From NCBI RefSeq assembly GCF_004341205.1, contig NZ_SLUL01000003.1, forward strand, positions 124,001 through 188,000: 64,000 nt of DNA, in the 5' to 3' direction. Positions 21,790 through 32,490 of this stretch are shown one piece after another (within the stretch, counting starts at the first letter, position 1; each line of letters opens with the position of its first letter). Both the position numbers and the translations under genes were made by a program. The notes below the pieces were generated by a model, which ran no database searches, was not told the DNA's origin, and saw nothing but the letters and a program-made list of their open reading frames with translations. This DNA is from Thermolongibacillus altinsuensis (GTDB lineage Bacteria; Bacillota; Bacilli; Bacillales; Anoxybacillaceae).

Positions 21790-23076
21790 ATGTCAGCTAA
21801 ATGGGAAAAACTTGAAGGTAACCAAGGGGTCCTTACGGTTGAGGTTGACGCTGAAAAGGTAAACGAAAGCTTAGACGCTGCTTTTAAGAAAGTTGTAAAG
21901 AAAGTTCAAATCCCAGGTTTCCGTAAAGGGAAAGTACCGCGCGCTTTATTCGAGAAGCGTTTTGGCGTTGAAGCGCTTTATCAAGATGCGTTAGACATTT
22001 TATTGCCAGAGGCATACGCAAAAGCAGTAGAGGAAACAGGAATTGAACCAGTGGATCGTCCGGAAATCGACATCGAGCAAATGGAAAAAGGAAAAAGCTT
22101 AATCTTCAAAGCGAAAGTAACAGTGAAGCCAGAAGTAAAACTAGGCGAATATAAAGGACTTGAAGTCGAAAAAATGAACGATACAGTAACAGACGAAGAT
22201 GTTGAAAACGAATTAAAACGTTTACAAGAACGCCATGCAGAATTGGTTGTGAAAGAAGAAGGAAAAGTAGAAAATGGCGATACTGTCATCATTGACTTCG
22301 AAGGTTTTGTTGACGGTGAAGCGTTCGAAGGCGGAAAAGCGGAAAACTACTCTTTAGAAATCGGTTCAGGCACATTTATTCCTGGATTTGAAGATCAATT
22401 AATCGGCATGGAGCCGGGAGAAGAAAAAGAAATTAACGTGACATTCCCTGAAGAATATCATGCGGAAGAATTAGCTGGAAAGCCAGCGGTATTTAAAATT
22501 AAGCTTCATGAAATTAAAACAAAACAACTTCCAGCGCTCGATGATGAATTTGCAAAAGACGTTGATGAAGAAGTAGAAACGCTTGATGCATTAAAAGCAA
22601 AAATCAAAGAGCGCCTTGAAAAAGCTAGAAAAGAAGAAGCAGAAGCTGCTCTTCGCAATGCATTAGTAGAAAAAGCAGCAGAAAACGCAGAAATCGATAT
22701 TCCAAGCGTGATGATCACAAACGAAACAGATCGCATGCTTCGCGAATTCGAACAACGTTTACAAATGCAAGGATTAAATCTTGAATTGTACTATCAATTC
22801 TCTGGACAAGATGAAGCGGCATTGCGTGAACAAATGAAAGAAGAAGCAGAAAAACGCGTTCGCGCTACATTAACATTAGAAGCAATCGCGAAAGCGGAAA
22901 ATATTGAAGTAACAGAAGAAGAAATCAACAAAGAACTTGAAGAAATGGCGAAAATGTACAATTTAGAAGTGGAAAAATTAAAATCCATGTTAGGCAGTCT
23001 TGAAGGCTTAAAAGAAGATTTGAAATTAAGAAAAGCGATCGATTTCCTTGTAGAAAATAGCAAAGTTGTTGCATAA
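21790..23076 (+). CDS. tig: Trigger factor
   Basis: Ribosome-bound chaperone and peptidyl-prolyl isomerase, 428 residues. N-terminal ribosome-binding signature GFRKGKVPR at about residues 43-51. The FKBP-type PPIase domain is at about 150-245 ([36 protein letters not shown]), and the C-terminal chaperone arms follow. GGAGGGAATTTGT precedes the ATG at 21790; an in-frame TTG six codons earlier is the ribosome binding site region. Own promoter and terminator. Confidence 0.98.
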   Translation: MSAKWEKLEGNQGVLTVEVDAEKVNESLDAAFKKVVKKVQIPGFRKGKVPRALFEKRFGVEALYQDALDILLPEAYAKAVEETGIEPVDRPEIDIEQMEKGKSLIFKAKVTVKPEVKLGEYKGLEVEKMNDTVTDEDVENELKRLQERHAELVVKEEGKVENGDTVIIDFEGFVDGEAFEGGKAENYSLEIGSGTFIPGFEDQLIGMEPGEEKEINVTFPEEYHAEELAGKPAVFKIKLHEIKTKQLPALDDEFAKDVDEEVETLDALKAKIKERLEKARKEEAEAALRNALVEKAAENAEIDIPSVMITNETDRMLREFEQRLQMQGLNLELYYQFSGQDEAALREQMKEEAEKRVRATLTLEAIAKAENIEVTEEEINKELEEMAKMYNLEVEKLKSMLGSLEGLKEDLKLRKAIDFLVENSKVVA

Positions 23077-23086
23077 TAATGATGTG

Positions 23087-23120
23087 AAGAACAAGGTGCG
23101 CGTTGTCGTGCCTTGTTCTT
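23087..23120 (+). terminator. Terminator of tig
   Basis: AAGAACAAGG / CCTTGTTCTT with a 14-nt loop; the T tail is weak (TCATCATATTTTC). Confidence 0.65.
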
Positions 23121-23177
23121 TCATCATATTTTCATCTAAGGTTAAATTTTCTAACTTTTCGCACACATTTTTCTTTT

Positions 23178-23206
23178 TTGTTGGCATAATGATAGCAAAT
23201 TATGAT
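23178..23206 (+). promoter_or_regulatory. Candidate promoter of clpX
   Basis: TTGTTG (23178-23183), 17-bp spacer, TATGAT (23201-23206). The -35 is poor, so this is tentative. Confidence 0.4.
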
Positions 23207-23289
23207 AAAATGACGAATACATAACGTTTTTTTTAGTTGGGTTTTCGTACATATGGACGCATGAGAAAAAGATAACAAGGGGTGACATA

Positions 23290-24552
23290 ATGTTTAAGTT
23301 TAATGATGAAAAAGGGCAGTTGAAGTGTTCGTTTTGCGGAAAAACGCAAGAACAAGTGCGTAAACTCGTTGCAGGTCCGGGTGTGTACATATGCGATGAG
23401 TGTATTGAATTGTGTACAGAAATTGTGCAAGAAGAGTTAGGTACCGAGGAAGAAGTAGAATTTAAAGATGTGCCAAAGCCGAAAGAGATTCGACAAATTT
23501 TAGACGAGTATGTCATCGGGCAAGATGCGGCGAAAAAAGCGCTTTCTGTTGCTGTATATAACCATTACAAACGAATCAACTCCAACAGTAAAATCGATGA
23601 TGTCGAGCTATCGAAAAGCAATATTTTAATGATCGGACCGACAGGAAGCGGTAAAACGTTGCTTGCCCAGACGTTAGCACGCATTTTAAACGTTCCGTTT
23701 GCCATTGCCGATGCAACATCGTTAACAGAAGCTGGGTATGTCGGTGAAGACGTTGAAAACATTTTATTAAAACTCATTCAAGCTGCTGACTACGATATCG
23801 AACGAGCAGAAAAAGGAATCATTTACATCGATGAGATTGATAAAATTGCGCGCAAATCTGAAAACCCTTCAATTACGCGTGACGTATCGGGCGAAGGTGT
23901 GCAACAGGCGCTTTTAAAAATTTTAGAGGGAACGATTGCAAGCGTTCCGCCACAAGGCGGCCGAAAACATCCGCATCAAGAGTTTATTCAAATTGATACA
24001 ACCAACATTTTATTTATTTGCGGCGGAGCGTTTGATGGATTAGAAACGATCATTAAACGCCGTCTCGGTAAAAAAGTGATCGGTTTCGGGGCAGAAGCAC
24101 AAGGAGACGTCGATGAAAAAAACCTTCTTTCCAAAGTGTTGCCTGAAGACTTGTTGAAGTTCGGTCTGATCCCAGAGTTTGTCGGACGTCTTCCGGTCAT
24201 CACAAGCCTTGAGCAATTAGATGAAGATGCGCTTGTGGAAATTTTAGTGAAACCGAAAAACGCGCTCGTCAAACAATATCAAAAAATGCTTGAATTAGAT
24301 AATGTTGAACTTGAGTTTGAAGAAGCAGCGTTGCGCGAAATTGCCAAACGTGCGATCGAGCGAAAAACGGGTGCGCGCGGCTTGCGCTCGATCATCGAAG
24401 GAATTATGCTCGATGTGATGTTTGAACTTCCTTCTCGCACCGATGTTCAAAAATGCATCATTACAGCTGAAACGGTGAGAGGAGAAAAAGAGCCAACGCT
24501 CGTTCTTCGCGATGGAACGGTTGTTGTGCAAGAAAGAAAAACTTCTGCATAA
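23290..24552 (+). CDS. clpX: ATP-dependent Clp protease ATP-binding subunit ClpX
   Basis: AAA+ unfoldase that feeds substrates to ClpP (420 residues). N-terminal zinc-binding domain with CSFCGK and CDECIELC (residues about 13-41). Walker A is GPTGSGKT (about 116-123) and Walker B is [10 protein letters not shown]. The pore loop GYVGED, the IGF-type ClpP loop (KVIGFGAE) and sensor 2 GARGLRSI are present. GGGGTGACATA precedes the ATG. Terminator follows. Confidence 0.98.
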   Translation: MFKFNDEKGQLKCSFCGKTQEQVRKLVAGPGVYICDECIELCTEIVQEELGTEEEVEFKDVPKPKEIRQILDEYVIGQDAAKKALSVAVYNHYKRINSNSKIDDVELSKSNILMIGPTGSGKTLLAQTLARILNVPFAIADATSLTEAGYVGEDVENILLKLIQAADYDIERAEKGIIYIDEIDKIARKSENPSITRDVSGEGVQQALLKILEGTIASVPPQGGRKHPHQEFIQIDTTNILFICGGAFDGLETIIKRRLGKKVIGFGAEAQGDVDEKNLLSKVLPEDLLKFGLIPEFVGRLPVITSLEQLDEDALVEILVKPKNALVKQYQKMLELDNVELEFEEAALREIAKRAIERKTGARGLRSIIEGIMLDVMFELPSRTDVQKCIITAETVRGEKEPTLVLRDGTVVVQERKTSA

Positions 24553-24557
24553 CGAAG

Positions 24558-24597
24558 AAAAGATCGATTTTCCAGTTCGGAAAGTCGATCTTTTTTT
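24558..24597 (+). terminator. Intrinsic terminator of clpX
   Basis: AAAGATCGA / TCGATCTTT with additional inner pairing TTTCC/GGAAA and a seven-T tail. Confidence 0.85.
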
Positions 24598-24627
24598 GTT
24601 TATTTGACTAATTGCACGGGGATACTA
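24598..24627 (+). promoter_or_regulatory. Sigma-F promoter of lonB
   Basis: GTTTA (24598-24602), 15-bp spacer, GGGGATACTA (24618-24627). This agrees at every fixed position with the B. subtilis sigma-F consensus GywTA-N15-GGnrAnAnTw. lonB is known to be forespore (sigma-F) expressed in B. subtilis. The -35 immediately follows the T run of the clpX terminator. Confidence 0.75.
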
Positions 24628-24663
24628 TACATACTAAAAAAATCGCGTGCAGGAGGAATTTTG

Positions 24664-26322
24664 ATGAATTGGACCAATATTGCTCTACTGATTCAGCTTT
24701 TTTTCGGGATTGTCATCGGACTTTACTTTTGGAATTTATTAAAAAGTCAACGAACGCAAAAGATTACGATTGATAAAGAAGCGCGTAAAGAAATGGAGCA
24801 GCTCCGCAAGATGCGCTCGATTTCTTTGACCGAGCCTTTAGCTGAAAAGGTGAGGCCAAAAACATTTGATGATATTGTTGGACAAGAAGATGGCATAAAG
24901 GCGTTAAAGGCGGCATTATGCGGACCAAATCCGCAACATGTGATTATTTATGGTCCTCCGGGTGTTGGAAAAACAGCCGCTGCACGATTAGTGCTAGAGG
25001 AAGCGAAAAAAAATTCGCTTTCCCCTTTTCGCAAAGATGCGGTATTTGTTGAGTTGGATGCAACGACGGCACGTTTTGATGAACGGGGAATTGCTGATCC
25101 GCTCATTGGCTCTGTACACGACCCGATTTATCAAGGAGCGGGGGCAATGGGCCAAGCGGGCATTCCGCAACCGAAGCAAGGAGCGGTCACAAATGCCCAC
25201 GGCGGGGTATTATTTATTGATGAAATTGGCGAGCTTCATCCGATTCAAATGAACAAACTGTTAAAAGTATTAGAGGATCGAAAAGTGTTTTTTGAAAGCG
25301 CTTATTACAGCGAAGAAAACCCGCAAATCCCTAATCACATTCACGATATTTTCCAAAATGGGTTGCCCGCTGATTTTCGTCTTGTCGGAGCGACGACACG
25401 AACACCGAATGAAATTCCACCTGCCATTCGCTCGCGTTGTATGGAAGTGTTTTTTCGTGAATTAGATCAAGATGAAATTGCCCAAATTATTCGAAAAGCA
25501 GCTGAAAAAGTAAAATTGCCAATCGAAGAACAAGCCGTGCTTGAATTATCGTCGTATGCTCGGAATGGACGGGAGGCAGTCAATACGCTGCAAATTGCCG
25601 CGGGAATGGTCATTTCCGAAAACCGTTCTAAAATTTTGCGGCAAGATATTGAGTGGGTGATTCATTCGAGTCAACTATCCCCAAGATCTGAAAAAAAAGT
25701 TGGCAACGAAGCGAAAGTTGGTTTAGTGAATGGTTTAGCCGTTTATGGTCCGAATATGGGTTCATTGCTTGAAATCGAAGTGACGGTATTGCCTACGAAA
25801 GAAAAAGGAACAATTAACATTACGGGCATTGTTGAGGAAGAAAGTATCGGAAACCAGGGTAAATCGATTCGTCGCAAAAGCATGGCTAGAGGATCTATTG
25901 AAAACGTGATCACCGTTTTACGGGCGATGGGAGTTCCTGCTGATCAATACGATATTCATGTTAATTTTCCTGGCGGCATTCCGATTGATGGCCCGTCTGC
26001 TGGGATTGCCATGGCAACAGGCATTTATTCAGCTGTTTATCGCTTGCCGATTGATCCGCTGATCGCGATGACAGGGGAAATTGGTATACATGGAAACATA
26101 AAACCAGTTGGTGGAATTTTTCCGAAAGTAAAAGCAGCTAAGCAGGCGGGAGTGAAAACGGTCATCATTCCGCGCGAAAATATGCAATCCATTTTGCGGC
26201 AAATTATAGATATTGAAATTGTTCCAGTCGATCATGTTCGGGATGTATTTTCCTTTGTTTTTCGCGAACAAAATCGAGCGATTCCTTCCATTCCTCATTT
26301 GCCAAAAACAGAGCAAATTTAA
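24664..26322 (+). CDS. lonB: Lon-like ATP-dependent protease LonB (forespore)
   Basis: Membrane-anchored Lon-like protease of 552 residues, the same length as in B. subtilis. One N-terminal transmembrane segment (IALLIQLFFGIVIGLYFW). AAA+ domain with Walker [14 protein letters not shown] (about residue 100). The C-terminal serine-lysine protease domain has catalytic Ser in DGPSAGIAMATG and Lys in the KVKAAKQAG segment. It lacks the large Lon substrate-binding N domain. ATG at 24664 behind AGGAGG. Sigma-F promoter upstream suggests forespore-specific proteolysis. Confidence 0.97.
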   Translation: MNWTNIALLIQLFFGIVIGLYFWNLLKSQRTQKITIDKEARKEMEQLRKMRSISLTEPLAEKVRPKTFDDIVGQEDGIKALKAALCGPNPQHVIIYGPPGVGKTAAARLVLEEAKKNSLSPFRKDAVFVELDATTARFDERGIADPLIGSVHDPIYQGAGAMGQAGIPQPKQGAVTNAHGGVLFIDEIGELHPIQMNKLLKVLEDRKVFFESAYYSEENPQIPNHIHDIFQNGLPADFRLVGATTRTPNEIPPAIRSRCMEVFFRELDQDEIAQIIRKAAEKVKLPIEEQAVLELSSYARNGREAVNTLQIAAGMVISENRSKILRQDIEWVIHSSQLSPRSEKKVGNEAKVGLVNGLAVYGPNMGSLLEIEVTVLPTKEKGTINITGIVEEESIGNQGKSIRRKSMARGSIENVITVLRAMGVPADQYDIHVNFPGGIPIDGPSAGIAMATGIYSAVYRLPIDPLIAMTGEIGIHGNIKPVGGIFPKVKAAKQAGVKTVIIPRENMQSILRQIIDIEIVPVDHVRDVFSFVFREQNRAIPSIPHLPKTEQI

Positions 26323-26327
26323 TTTAG

Positions 26328-26364
26328 AATCGACTTCGACGGATGGGTTGAAGTCGATTTTTTG
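26328..26364 (+). terminator. Intrinsic terminator of lonB
   Basis: AATCGACTTC / GAAGTCGATT with a T run. Confidence 0.9.
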
Positions 26365-26382
26365 CGATCGATCATGTATGAT

Positions 26383-26411
26383 TTTACAAATGTTTTTCTG
26401 TGCTATACAAT
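26383..26411 (+). promoter_or_regulatory. Sigma-A promoter of lonA
   Basis: TTTACA (26383-26388), 17-bp spacer, TACAAT (26406-26411). Confidence 0.7.
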
Positions 26412-26447
26412 AGGGCAATAGAAGCAATATGGAGGTGCGGTTTATTT

Positions 26448-28772
26448 ATGGCGAGAAAAAAAAGCAAGGTGATTCCGCTTCTGCCGCTTAGAGGATTGCT
26501 CGTCTTTCCGACGATGGTGTTGCATTTGGATGTCGGGCGAGAAAAATCGATTCAAGCGCTAGAGCGAGCAATGGTTAACGATCATCTCATTTTATTGACC
26601 TCGCAAAAAGATGTTGAAGTGGAAGATCCAGAGTTAGATGATTTATATGAAATGGGAACGGTCGCGCGCGTGAAACAGCTTTTGAAGCTTCCGAACGGTA
26701 CATTCCGCGTTTTAGTTGAAGGAATTTCACGCGGAAAAATTTTAAAATGTTTAGAAGATGACACGTGCTACATGGTGCAAGTTGAACAATTTGTGGATGA
26801 TATTGAGCATGATATGGAGCTTGAAGCATTAAGACGAACAATGCTCGAATATTTTGAGCAATACATAAAGCTTTCAAAAAAGCTTTCAGCCGATATTTAT
26901 ACGTCGATTATGGACATTGATGAAGCAGGGCGCATGGCGGATATTATCGCCTCTCACTTGCCTCTTAAATTAGAAGAAAAACAACAGCTGCTTGAAGCGG
27001 TCAATGTGAAAGAACGCGTTCATAAAATGATTGAAATTCTCCATAACGAAAAAGAAATTCTCAATCTAGAGAAACGCATTAGCCAGCGCGTGAAACAATC
27101 GATGGACCGAATGCAAAAAGAGTACTATTTGCGTGAGCAGATGAAGGCGATTCAAAAAGAATTAGGGGAAAAAGAGGGAAAAGCAGGCGAAGTTGAAGCG
27201 TTAAAAGAAAAAATTGAACAAGTCGGCATGCCTGAACATGTGAAAGCCACAGCGCTAAAAGAGTTGGAACGATACGAAAAAATTCCTGTAAGCTCTGCAG
27301 AAAGCAGCGTCATTCGCAACTATTTAGATTGGCTCATTGCGCTTCCTTGGACGAAACAAACGGAAGACATTCACGATATTCATCGCGCGGAGAAAATTTT
27401 AAACGAGGAACATTATGGGCTTGAAAAAGTAAAAGAACGCGTGCTTGAATATTTAGCCGTTCAACAATTAACGAAGTCGTTAAAAGGTCCGATTCTTTGC
27501 TTAGTCGGTCCGCCTGGGGTCGGAAAAACATCACTCGCTCGTTCGATTGCTAAATCGCTCAATCGAAATTTTGTTCGTATTTCTTTAGGTGGAGTGCGCG
27601 ATGAATCAGAAATTCGCGGACATCGTCGCACATACGTCGGTGCATTGCCGGGGCGCATTATTCAAGGAATGAAAAAAGCTGGAACGATTAATCCTGTTTT
27701 TTTGTTAGATGAAATTGATAAAATGTCGAGTGATTTTCGCGGCGATCCATCTGCAGCGTTGCTTGAAGTATTGGATCCGGAACAAAACCATTCATTTAGC
27801 GATCATTACATTGAGGAACCTTATGATTTATCGAAAGTGATGTTTATCGCAACAGCGAATACGTTGGCCACCATTCCAGGTCCATTGTTAGATCGAATGG
27901 AAGTCATTACAATTGCGGGATATACAGAAGTAGAAAAGCTGCACATCGCAAAAGAACATTTATTGCCAAAACAAATGAGAGAACACGGTTTGCAAAAAGG
28001 AATGTTACAAGTTCGCGATGAGGCACTTATGCAAATCATTCGCTACTATACGCGTGAGGCAGGCGTGCGCAACTTAGAGCGCCAGTTGGCAGCGATTTGC
28101 CGAAAAGCAGCGAAAATCATCGTTTCTGAAGGACGGAAGCGAGTCATTGTCACCGAAAAGAATGTAAGCGAATTTTTAGGAAAGCCAAAATATCATTACG
28201 GTCAGGCAGAGCGAGAAGACCAAATCGGCGTCGCCACTGGGTTAGCGTACACGACCGCAGGGGGAGATACGCTCGCGATCGAAGTGTCATTGGCGCCTGG
28301 AAAAGGAAAATTAATATTGACAGGGCAGCTTGGCGATGTGATGAAAGAATCGGCACAAGCGGCATTTAGCTACATTCGTTCGCGGGCAAAAGAGTTAAAC
28401 ATCGATCCTGAATTTCATGAGAAAAACGACATTCATATTCACGTCCCAGAAGGAGCGGTTCCAAAAGACGGGCCGTCTGCCGGCATTACGATCGCAACCG
28501 CTTTAATTTCAGCGTTAACGGGCCGGCCTGTGAGCCGACATGTCGGCATGACGGGAGAAATTACGTTGCGCGGTCGCGTGTTGCCGATCGGCGGAGTGAA
28601 AGAAAAAACGTTAAGCGCGCATCGTGCGGGATTGAAAAAAGTCATTTTACCGAAAGAAAATGAAAAAGATTTAGAGGAAATTCCGGATGTAGTGAAGAAA
28701 AACTTGCAATTTGTTCTCGTTTCACACTTGGATGAAGTATTGGAACATGCATTGGTAGGTGAAAAGAGATGA
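26448..28772 (+). CDS. lonA: ATP-dependent protease La (LonA)
   Basis: Soluble hexameric protease for damaged and regulatory proteins, 774 residues (same as B. subtilis). N-terminal LON substrate-binding domain ([17 protein letters not shown]) and a central coiled coil come first. Walker A is [13 protein letters not shown] (about residue 355) and Walker B is FLLDEIDKM. The protease domain has catalytic Ser in [11 protein letters not shown] and Lys in [16 protein letters not shown] at 26448 follows GGAGGTG. The stop overlaps engB (ATGA). Confidence 0.98.
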   Translation: MARKKSKVIPLLPLRGLLVFPTMVLHLDVGREKSIQALERAMVNDHLILLTSQKDVEVEDPELDDLYEMGTVARVKQLLKLPNGTFRVLVEGISRGKILKCLEDDTCYMVQVEQFVDDIEHDMELEALRRTMLEYFEQYIKLSKKLSADIYTSIMDIDEAGRMADIIASHLPLKLEEKQQLLEAVNVKERVHKMIEILHNEKEILNLEKRISQRVKQSMDRMQKEYYLREQMKAIQKELGEKEGKAGEVEALKEKIEQVGMPEHVKATALKELERYEKIPVSSAESSVIRNYLDWLIALPWTKQTEDIHDIHRAEKILNEEHYGLEKVKERVLEYLAVQQLTKSLKGPILCLVGPPGVGKTSLARSIAKSLNRNFVRISLGGVRDESEIRGHRRTYVGALPGRIIQGMKKAGTINPVFLLDEIDKMSSDFRGDPSAALLEVLDPEQNHSFSDHYIEEPYDLSKVMFIATANTLATIPGPLLDRMEVITIAGYTEVEKLHIAKEHLLPKQMREHGLQKGMLQVRDEALMQIIRYYTREAGVRNLERQLAAICRKAAKIIVSEGRKRVIVTEKNVSEFLGKPKYHYGQAEREDQIGVATGLAYTTAGGDTLAIEVSLAPGKGKLILTGQLGDVMKESAQAAFSYIRSRAKELNIDPEFHEKNDIHIHVPEGAVPKDGPSAGITIATALISALTGRPVSRHVGMTGEITLRGRVLPIGGVKEKTLSAHRAGLKKVILPKENEKDLEEIPDVVKKNLQFVLVSHLDEVLEHALVGEKR

Positions 28773-29350
28773 AAATTACAAGTGTAGAAATGGTCATTAG
28801 CGCCGTGAAACCAGAACAATATCCGGCAGGCGATTTGCCTGAGTTTGCATTAGCGGGGCGTTCCAACGTTGGAAAATCGTCGTTTATTAATAAAATGATT
28901 AACCGAAAAAATTTTGCGCGCACTTCATCAAAGCCGGGGAAAACGCAAACGTTAAACTTTTATCGCATCAATGAGGCGTTTTATTTTGTCGATGTTCCCG
29001 GCTACGGCTTTGCGAAAGTATCGAAAAAAGAGCGCGAAGCTTGGGGAAAGATGATTGAAACGTATTTTACGACTCGCAAACAGTTGAAGGCGGTCGTGTT
29101 GATTATCGATTTGCGCCATGAGCCAACAAACGATGATGTCATGATGTATGAGTTTTTAAAGCATTATGAGATTCCAACGATCGTCATTGCGACGAAGGCG
29201 GATAAAATTTCGCGCGGCAAATGGAAACAGCATGCGAAAGTGGTCAAAGAGAAATTAAACATCGTCGAAGGAGATGAACTGATCATCTTCTCAGCAGAAA
29301 CAGGTCAAGGTAAAGATGAAGCATGGGCAGCGCTGCAAAAATGGATATAA
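28769..29350 (+). CDS. engB: Ribosome biogenesis GTPase EngB (YsxC)
   Basis: Essential TrmE-Era-EngA family GTPase for 50S assembly (193 residues). G1 [11 protein letters not shown]3 DVPGYG, G4 TKADK and G5 SAETGQG are all seen. Start overlaps the lonA stop, so it is translationally coupled; the lonA-ysxC pair is conserved in Bacillus. Confidence 0.98.
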   Translation: MKITSVEMVISAVKPEQYPAGDLPEFALAGRSNVGKSSFINKMINRKNFARTSSKPGKTQTLNFYRINEAFYFVDVPGYGFAKVSKKEREAWGKMIETYFTTRKQLKAVVLIIDLRHEPTNDDVMMYEFLKHYEIPTIVIATKADKISRGKWKQHAKVVKEKLNIVEGDELIIFSAETGQGKDEAWAALQKWI

Positions 29351-29356
29351 AAAACG

Positions 29357-29390
29357 AAAAATGTGGGTGATATGCCCACATTTTCTTTTT
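29357..29390. terminator. Bidirectional terminator between engB and the convergent gene
   Basis: AAAATGTGGG / CCCACATTTT with T runs on both strands. It serves engB and the minus-strand membrane protein gene. Confidence 0.85.
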
Positions 29391-29399
29391 ATGGAATAA

Positions 29400-29879
29400 T
29401 TACGCTTTCTTTACAAACAATAAATACAATCCGAGAACGATAAACGCAAGCGGCCAGAAGTTCAATAGCGATTCAATGCCAGTGGTAAAGAGGTTTGTCG
29501 CGTTTTTCAACTGATTAGAAAATAAAAAAGCAGCGGCCAGCAGGAAAAAAAGAATGGTTGGCAATAGCGCTTGTTTTGTTTTTTGATATTGAAACAATAG
29601 GCCGATCGCGATGATGAGAACAAACATACTGATATCGTTTGGCCATGTCGGAAACAATGTGATGAGATGAAAATGGGAACCTAATCCGACTAATACGATA
29701 CCAGCTAAAATATTTGCATATTCTTTTCCGATATATGCTTGTCCAAGCAAGGCGATGCCGATGATCAGAAGCAATGTTGGCCACGTATGAAGCATTGGAA
29801 ATAACGATAGTCGTTCAAATAAAAAATAAAGTCCGAATCCAGTCAAAAGAATGCCAGAAAAAATTCCACGTTTTTTCAT
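29400..29879 (-). CDS. Multi-pass membrane protein, LiaF-N/DUF5668-like
   Basis: A 159-residue protein with about five to six transmembrane segments arranged as short hydrophobic hairpins with GLYFLFERL-type turns. This resembles the LiaI/LiaF N-terminal membrane domain. No catalytic motif is visible. Start set at ATG 29879 with GGGGGAATTTCA upstream; nine more codons are open upstream but lack a site. Repeat copy C ends 27 bp upstream of its start, so its promoter must lie in or beyond the repeat. It has no counterpart at this position in B. subtilis. Role unknown. Confidence 0.7.
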   Translation of the reverse strand: MKKRGIFSGILLTGFGLYFLFERLSLFPMLHTWPTLLLIIGIALLGQAYIGKEYANILAGIVLVGLGSHFHLITLFPTWPNDISMFVLIIAIGLLFQYQKTKQALLPTILFFLLAAAFLFSNQLKNATNLFTTGIESLLNFWPLAFIVLGLYLLFVKKA

Positions 29880-29905
29880 TGAAATTCCCCCAATTCCATG
29901 CGACA

Positions 29906-30123
29906 CTATATAGATTCAAGTTGAGTTTTCGACACATCATGAATAGAAGACCGCTTTTCTGCCATAGGCGGCAAGATTTTTCTTGCCGCCCCGGCATGCT
30001 AGAAGCATGCCGATTCCGAACGTAAAACGCATGACAGACAGATTCGTTTGTCTGATGGCGTTTTCGTTCGGAGAAGTGGCAGAAAAGCTTGTTTATGTCG
30101 GAAAATTAAGCTTATCATATATA
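29906..30123 (+). repeat. Dispersed structured repeat, copy C
   Basis: About 218 bp, same orientation and layout as copy B. Outer stem 29953-29965 with 30076-30088 (one A-T replaced by a G-T wobble) and three internal hairpins. The tip of the long hairpin is CAGACAGA-TTCG-TTTGTCTG here against TAGACAAA-TTTA-TTTGTCTG in copy B. It occupies the gap between the divergent membrane-protein gene and hemA. Confidence 0.9.
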
Positions 30124-30251
30124 GTAGCAACACCTGTTCACTAGTTTACTAAAGACGGATGGTGAACGACAACAATTTCTGTAATTTTTGCTAAATATAA
30201 AAAGTTGTCAAATTGTGTTCACATTTTTAACAAAAAAATAAATGGTAGACG

Positions 30252-30260
30252 TGCTATAAT
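30252..30260 (+). promoter_or_regulatory. Extended -10 promoter of the hem operon
   Basis: TGCTATAAT with no recognisable -35 at 17 bp. It is the only good -10 in the 174 bp between repeat copy C and hemA. Confidence 0.55.
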
Positions 30261-30297
30261 AGGATGAGATAATTTTGACCTCCGAGGGTGATGGGAT

Positions 30298-31632
30298 TTG
30301 TATACAGTTGTTGTAAGCGTGAACTATCGAACAGCCCCTGTTGAAATTCGTGAAAAATTGACGTTTAACCAAGCAGAATTGTCAGAGGCAATGAAAGCGC
30401 TACAAAAACAAAAAAGCATTTTAGAAAACGTCATTGTTTCGACATGTAATCGCACGGAAATTTACGCTGTCGTCGATCAATTAAATACAGGGCGTTATTA
30501 TATAAAATCGTTTTTAGCGGATTGGTTTCATCTTGATAAAGAAGAATTCGTGCCTTATTTAAAAATATATGAAGAACAAGAAGCGATTGAGCATTTGTTT
30601 CGCGTTACCTGTGGGTTAGATTCGATGATCCTTGGTGAAACGCAAATTCTTGGACAAATTCGTTCAAGCTTTCTTCTTGCACAAGCAGAAAACACAATAG
30701 GCACGGTGTTTAAACAATTATTTAAACAGGCGATTACGCTTGCAAAGCGCGCGCATTCGGAAACGGAAATCGGAGCCAACGCGGTGTCGGTGAGCTATGC
30801 GGCCGTTGAATTAGCGAAAAAGATTTTCGGCGATTTGTCTGATAAACACGTACTCATTTTAGGCGCGGGAAAAATGGGCGAATTGGCGCTGCAAAATCTA
30901 TATGGGAGCGGCGTGAAAAAGGTGACCGTCGTCAATCGAACATTTGAAAAAGCACAGCAGCTTGCGGAACGTTTTTCAGGAAACGCAAAACCGCTTTCAG
31001 AGCTGCAATGTGCGCTTTTAGAAGCGGACATTTTAATTAGTTCCACTGGCGCGAAAGAATATGTTGTCACGAAAGAAATGATGGCGGTTGTGGAAAAAAT
31101 GCGCAAAGGCCGTCCGTTTTTCATGATTGATATTGCTGTTCCGCGCGATCTAGATCCTGCTTTAGCGGAGTTGGACAGCGTCTTCTTGTACGATATTGAT
31201 GACTTAGAAGGAATTGTTCAAGCGAATTTGGAAGAACGGAAAAAGGCGGCCGCGCAAATTGAGCAAATGATTGCGGAAGAAATGGATGAGTTTCAACAAT
31301 GGCTCAACACGCTTGGCGTTGTTCCGGTGATTGCGGCGTTGCGTGAGAAAGCGATGGCCATTCAAGCAGAAACGATGAAAAGTTTAGAACGGAAATTGCC
31401 GCATTTATCAGAACGGGATAAAAAAGTGTTAAATAAACATACGAAAAGCATCGTCAACCAATTGTTGCGCGATCCGATTTTGCGTGCGAAAGAATTAGCT
31501 GCGGAAGAAAATGCGGAAGAAGCGCTTCAACTATTTATGAAAATTTTTAATATTGAAGAGGAAGTAAAACAGCAGCGCGAACGCAATAGCTGTACAAAGA
31601 AACAGGCGATCGAGCCATCTTTCCAATCATGA
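30298..31632 (+). CDS. hemA: Glutamyl-tRNA reductase
   Basis: First committed step of haem synthesis by the C5 pathway: NADPH-dependent reduction of Glu-tRNA to glutamate-1-semialdehyde (444 residues). Active-site cysteine in [12 protein letters not shown] (about residue 50). The Rossmann motif is [12 protein letters not shown], and the C-terminal dimerisation helices follow. TTG start at 30298 with GAGGGTG upstream. First gene of hemAXCDBL. Confidence 0.98.
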   Translation: MYTVVVSVNYRTAPVEIREKLTFNQAELSEAMKALQKQKSILENVIVSTCNRTEIYAVVDQLNTGRYYIKSFLADWFHLDKEEFVPYLKIYEEQEAIEHLFRVTCGLDSMILGETQILGQIRSSFLLAQAENTIGTVFKQLFKQAITLAKRAHSETEIGANAVSVSYAAVELAKKIFGDLSDKHVLILGAGKMGELALQNLYGSGVKKVTVVNRTFEKAQQLAERFSGNAKPLSELQCALLEADILISSTGAKEYVVTKEMMAVVEKMRKGRPFFMIDIAVPRDLDPALAELDSVFLYDIDDLEGIVQANLEERKKAAAQIEQMIAEEMDEFQQWLNTLGVVPVIAALREKAMAIQAETMKSLERKLPHLSERDKKVLNKHTKSIVNQLLRDPILRAKELAAEENAEEALQLFMKIFNIEEEVKQQRERNSCTKKQAIEPSFQS

Positions 31633-31648
31633 GAAAGGAAATTGTTCG

Positions 31649-32470
31649 ATGATTGAGAATATGACAAGATGGTACGAATTATCGCTCCTTTTGCATGCAT
31701 CATCTGTCCTGTTTTATTTTATTGACTTTTTGCATCACAACCGGAAGGCGAATCGCATAGCCTTCTGGTTGCTTTCTATTGTCTGGGGAATGCAGACGTT
31801 TTTCTTCATTGAGCGGATGATTGAAACGGGACGATTTCCTGTGCTGACGCTTGTGGAGGGTCTTTCTTTTTATGCTTGGATTTTAATCACATTATCGCTT
31901 GCAATCAATCGTTTGTTGCGCGTCGATTTTATCGTCTTTTTCACGAATGTGCTTGCCTTTTTTATTCTTGCGTTGCATACCTTTGCCCCCGCACAGCACG
32001 CGTCAGCGGGAATCGCTGAGCGATTAATGTCAGAGCTGCTGATGATCCATATTACGATGGCGATTTTATCGTATGGAGCGTTTTCGCTTTCGTTTATCTT
32101 TTCTCTTTTATACTTAATTCAGTATAATTTACTAAAGAAGAAAAAATGGGGAAAGCGCCTGTTGCGGCTAGGGGATTTAGCCAAGTTGGACGATATGTCT
32201 TACATTTTAAACGGAATCGGTTTACCGATTTTGCTTTTAGGTTTGCTTTTAGGTGTTGTTTGGGCATATATGAAAGTAGACCATTTTTCTTGGTATGACG
32301 CAAAGGTCATTGGCTCGTTTTCTGTTTTAGCGGCATACGGTTTCTATTTTTATAAGCGAATTGTTCAAGGAGTCCAAGGGAAAGAGATGGCATTTTGGAA
32401 CATCGGTTCGTTTCTCTTTTTATTGGTGAATTTCTTTTTATTTGGTACACTATCACAATTTCATTTTTAG
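31649..32470 (+). CDS. hemX: HemX, CcsA-like membrane protein
   Basis: A 273-residue protein with about eight transmembrane helices, related to cytochrome c assembly (CcsA/CcmC-like) proteins. In B. subtilis HemX lowers the cellular level of HemA. The position between hemA and hemC is conserved. AGAAAGGAAA precedes the ATG. No signature tryptophan-rich WWD haem-handling motif is obvious, which fits a regulatory role rather than haem export. Confidence 0.93.
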   Translation: MIENMTRWYELSLLLHASSVLFYFIDFLHHNRKANRIAFWLLSIVWGMQTFFFIERMIETGRFPVLTLVEGLSFYAWILITLSLAINRLLRVDFIVFFTNVLAFFILALHTFAPAQHASAGIAERLMSELLMIHITMAILSYGAFSLSFIFSLLYLIQYNLLKKKKWGKRLLRLGDLAKLDDMSYILNGIGLPILLLGLLLGVVWAYMKVDHFSWYDAKVIGSFSVLAAYGFYFYKRIVQGVQGKEMAFWNIGSFLFLLVNFFLFGTLSQFHF

Positions 32471-32490
32471 TGATTGTTGGAGGAAGAAAA

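Noticed and set aside
29774-30025. Plus-strand open frame over the membrane protein start and repeat copy C
   Set aside because: Same repeat-derived peptide as the other copies and antisense to a better supported gene.
30200-30235. TGTG-TT-CACA near-palindrome upstream of hemA as a Rex or Fnr-like site
   Set aside because: The half-sites lack the spacing of either regulator (Rex TTGTGAA-N4-TTCACAA; Fnr TGTGA-N6-TCACA).
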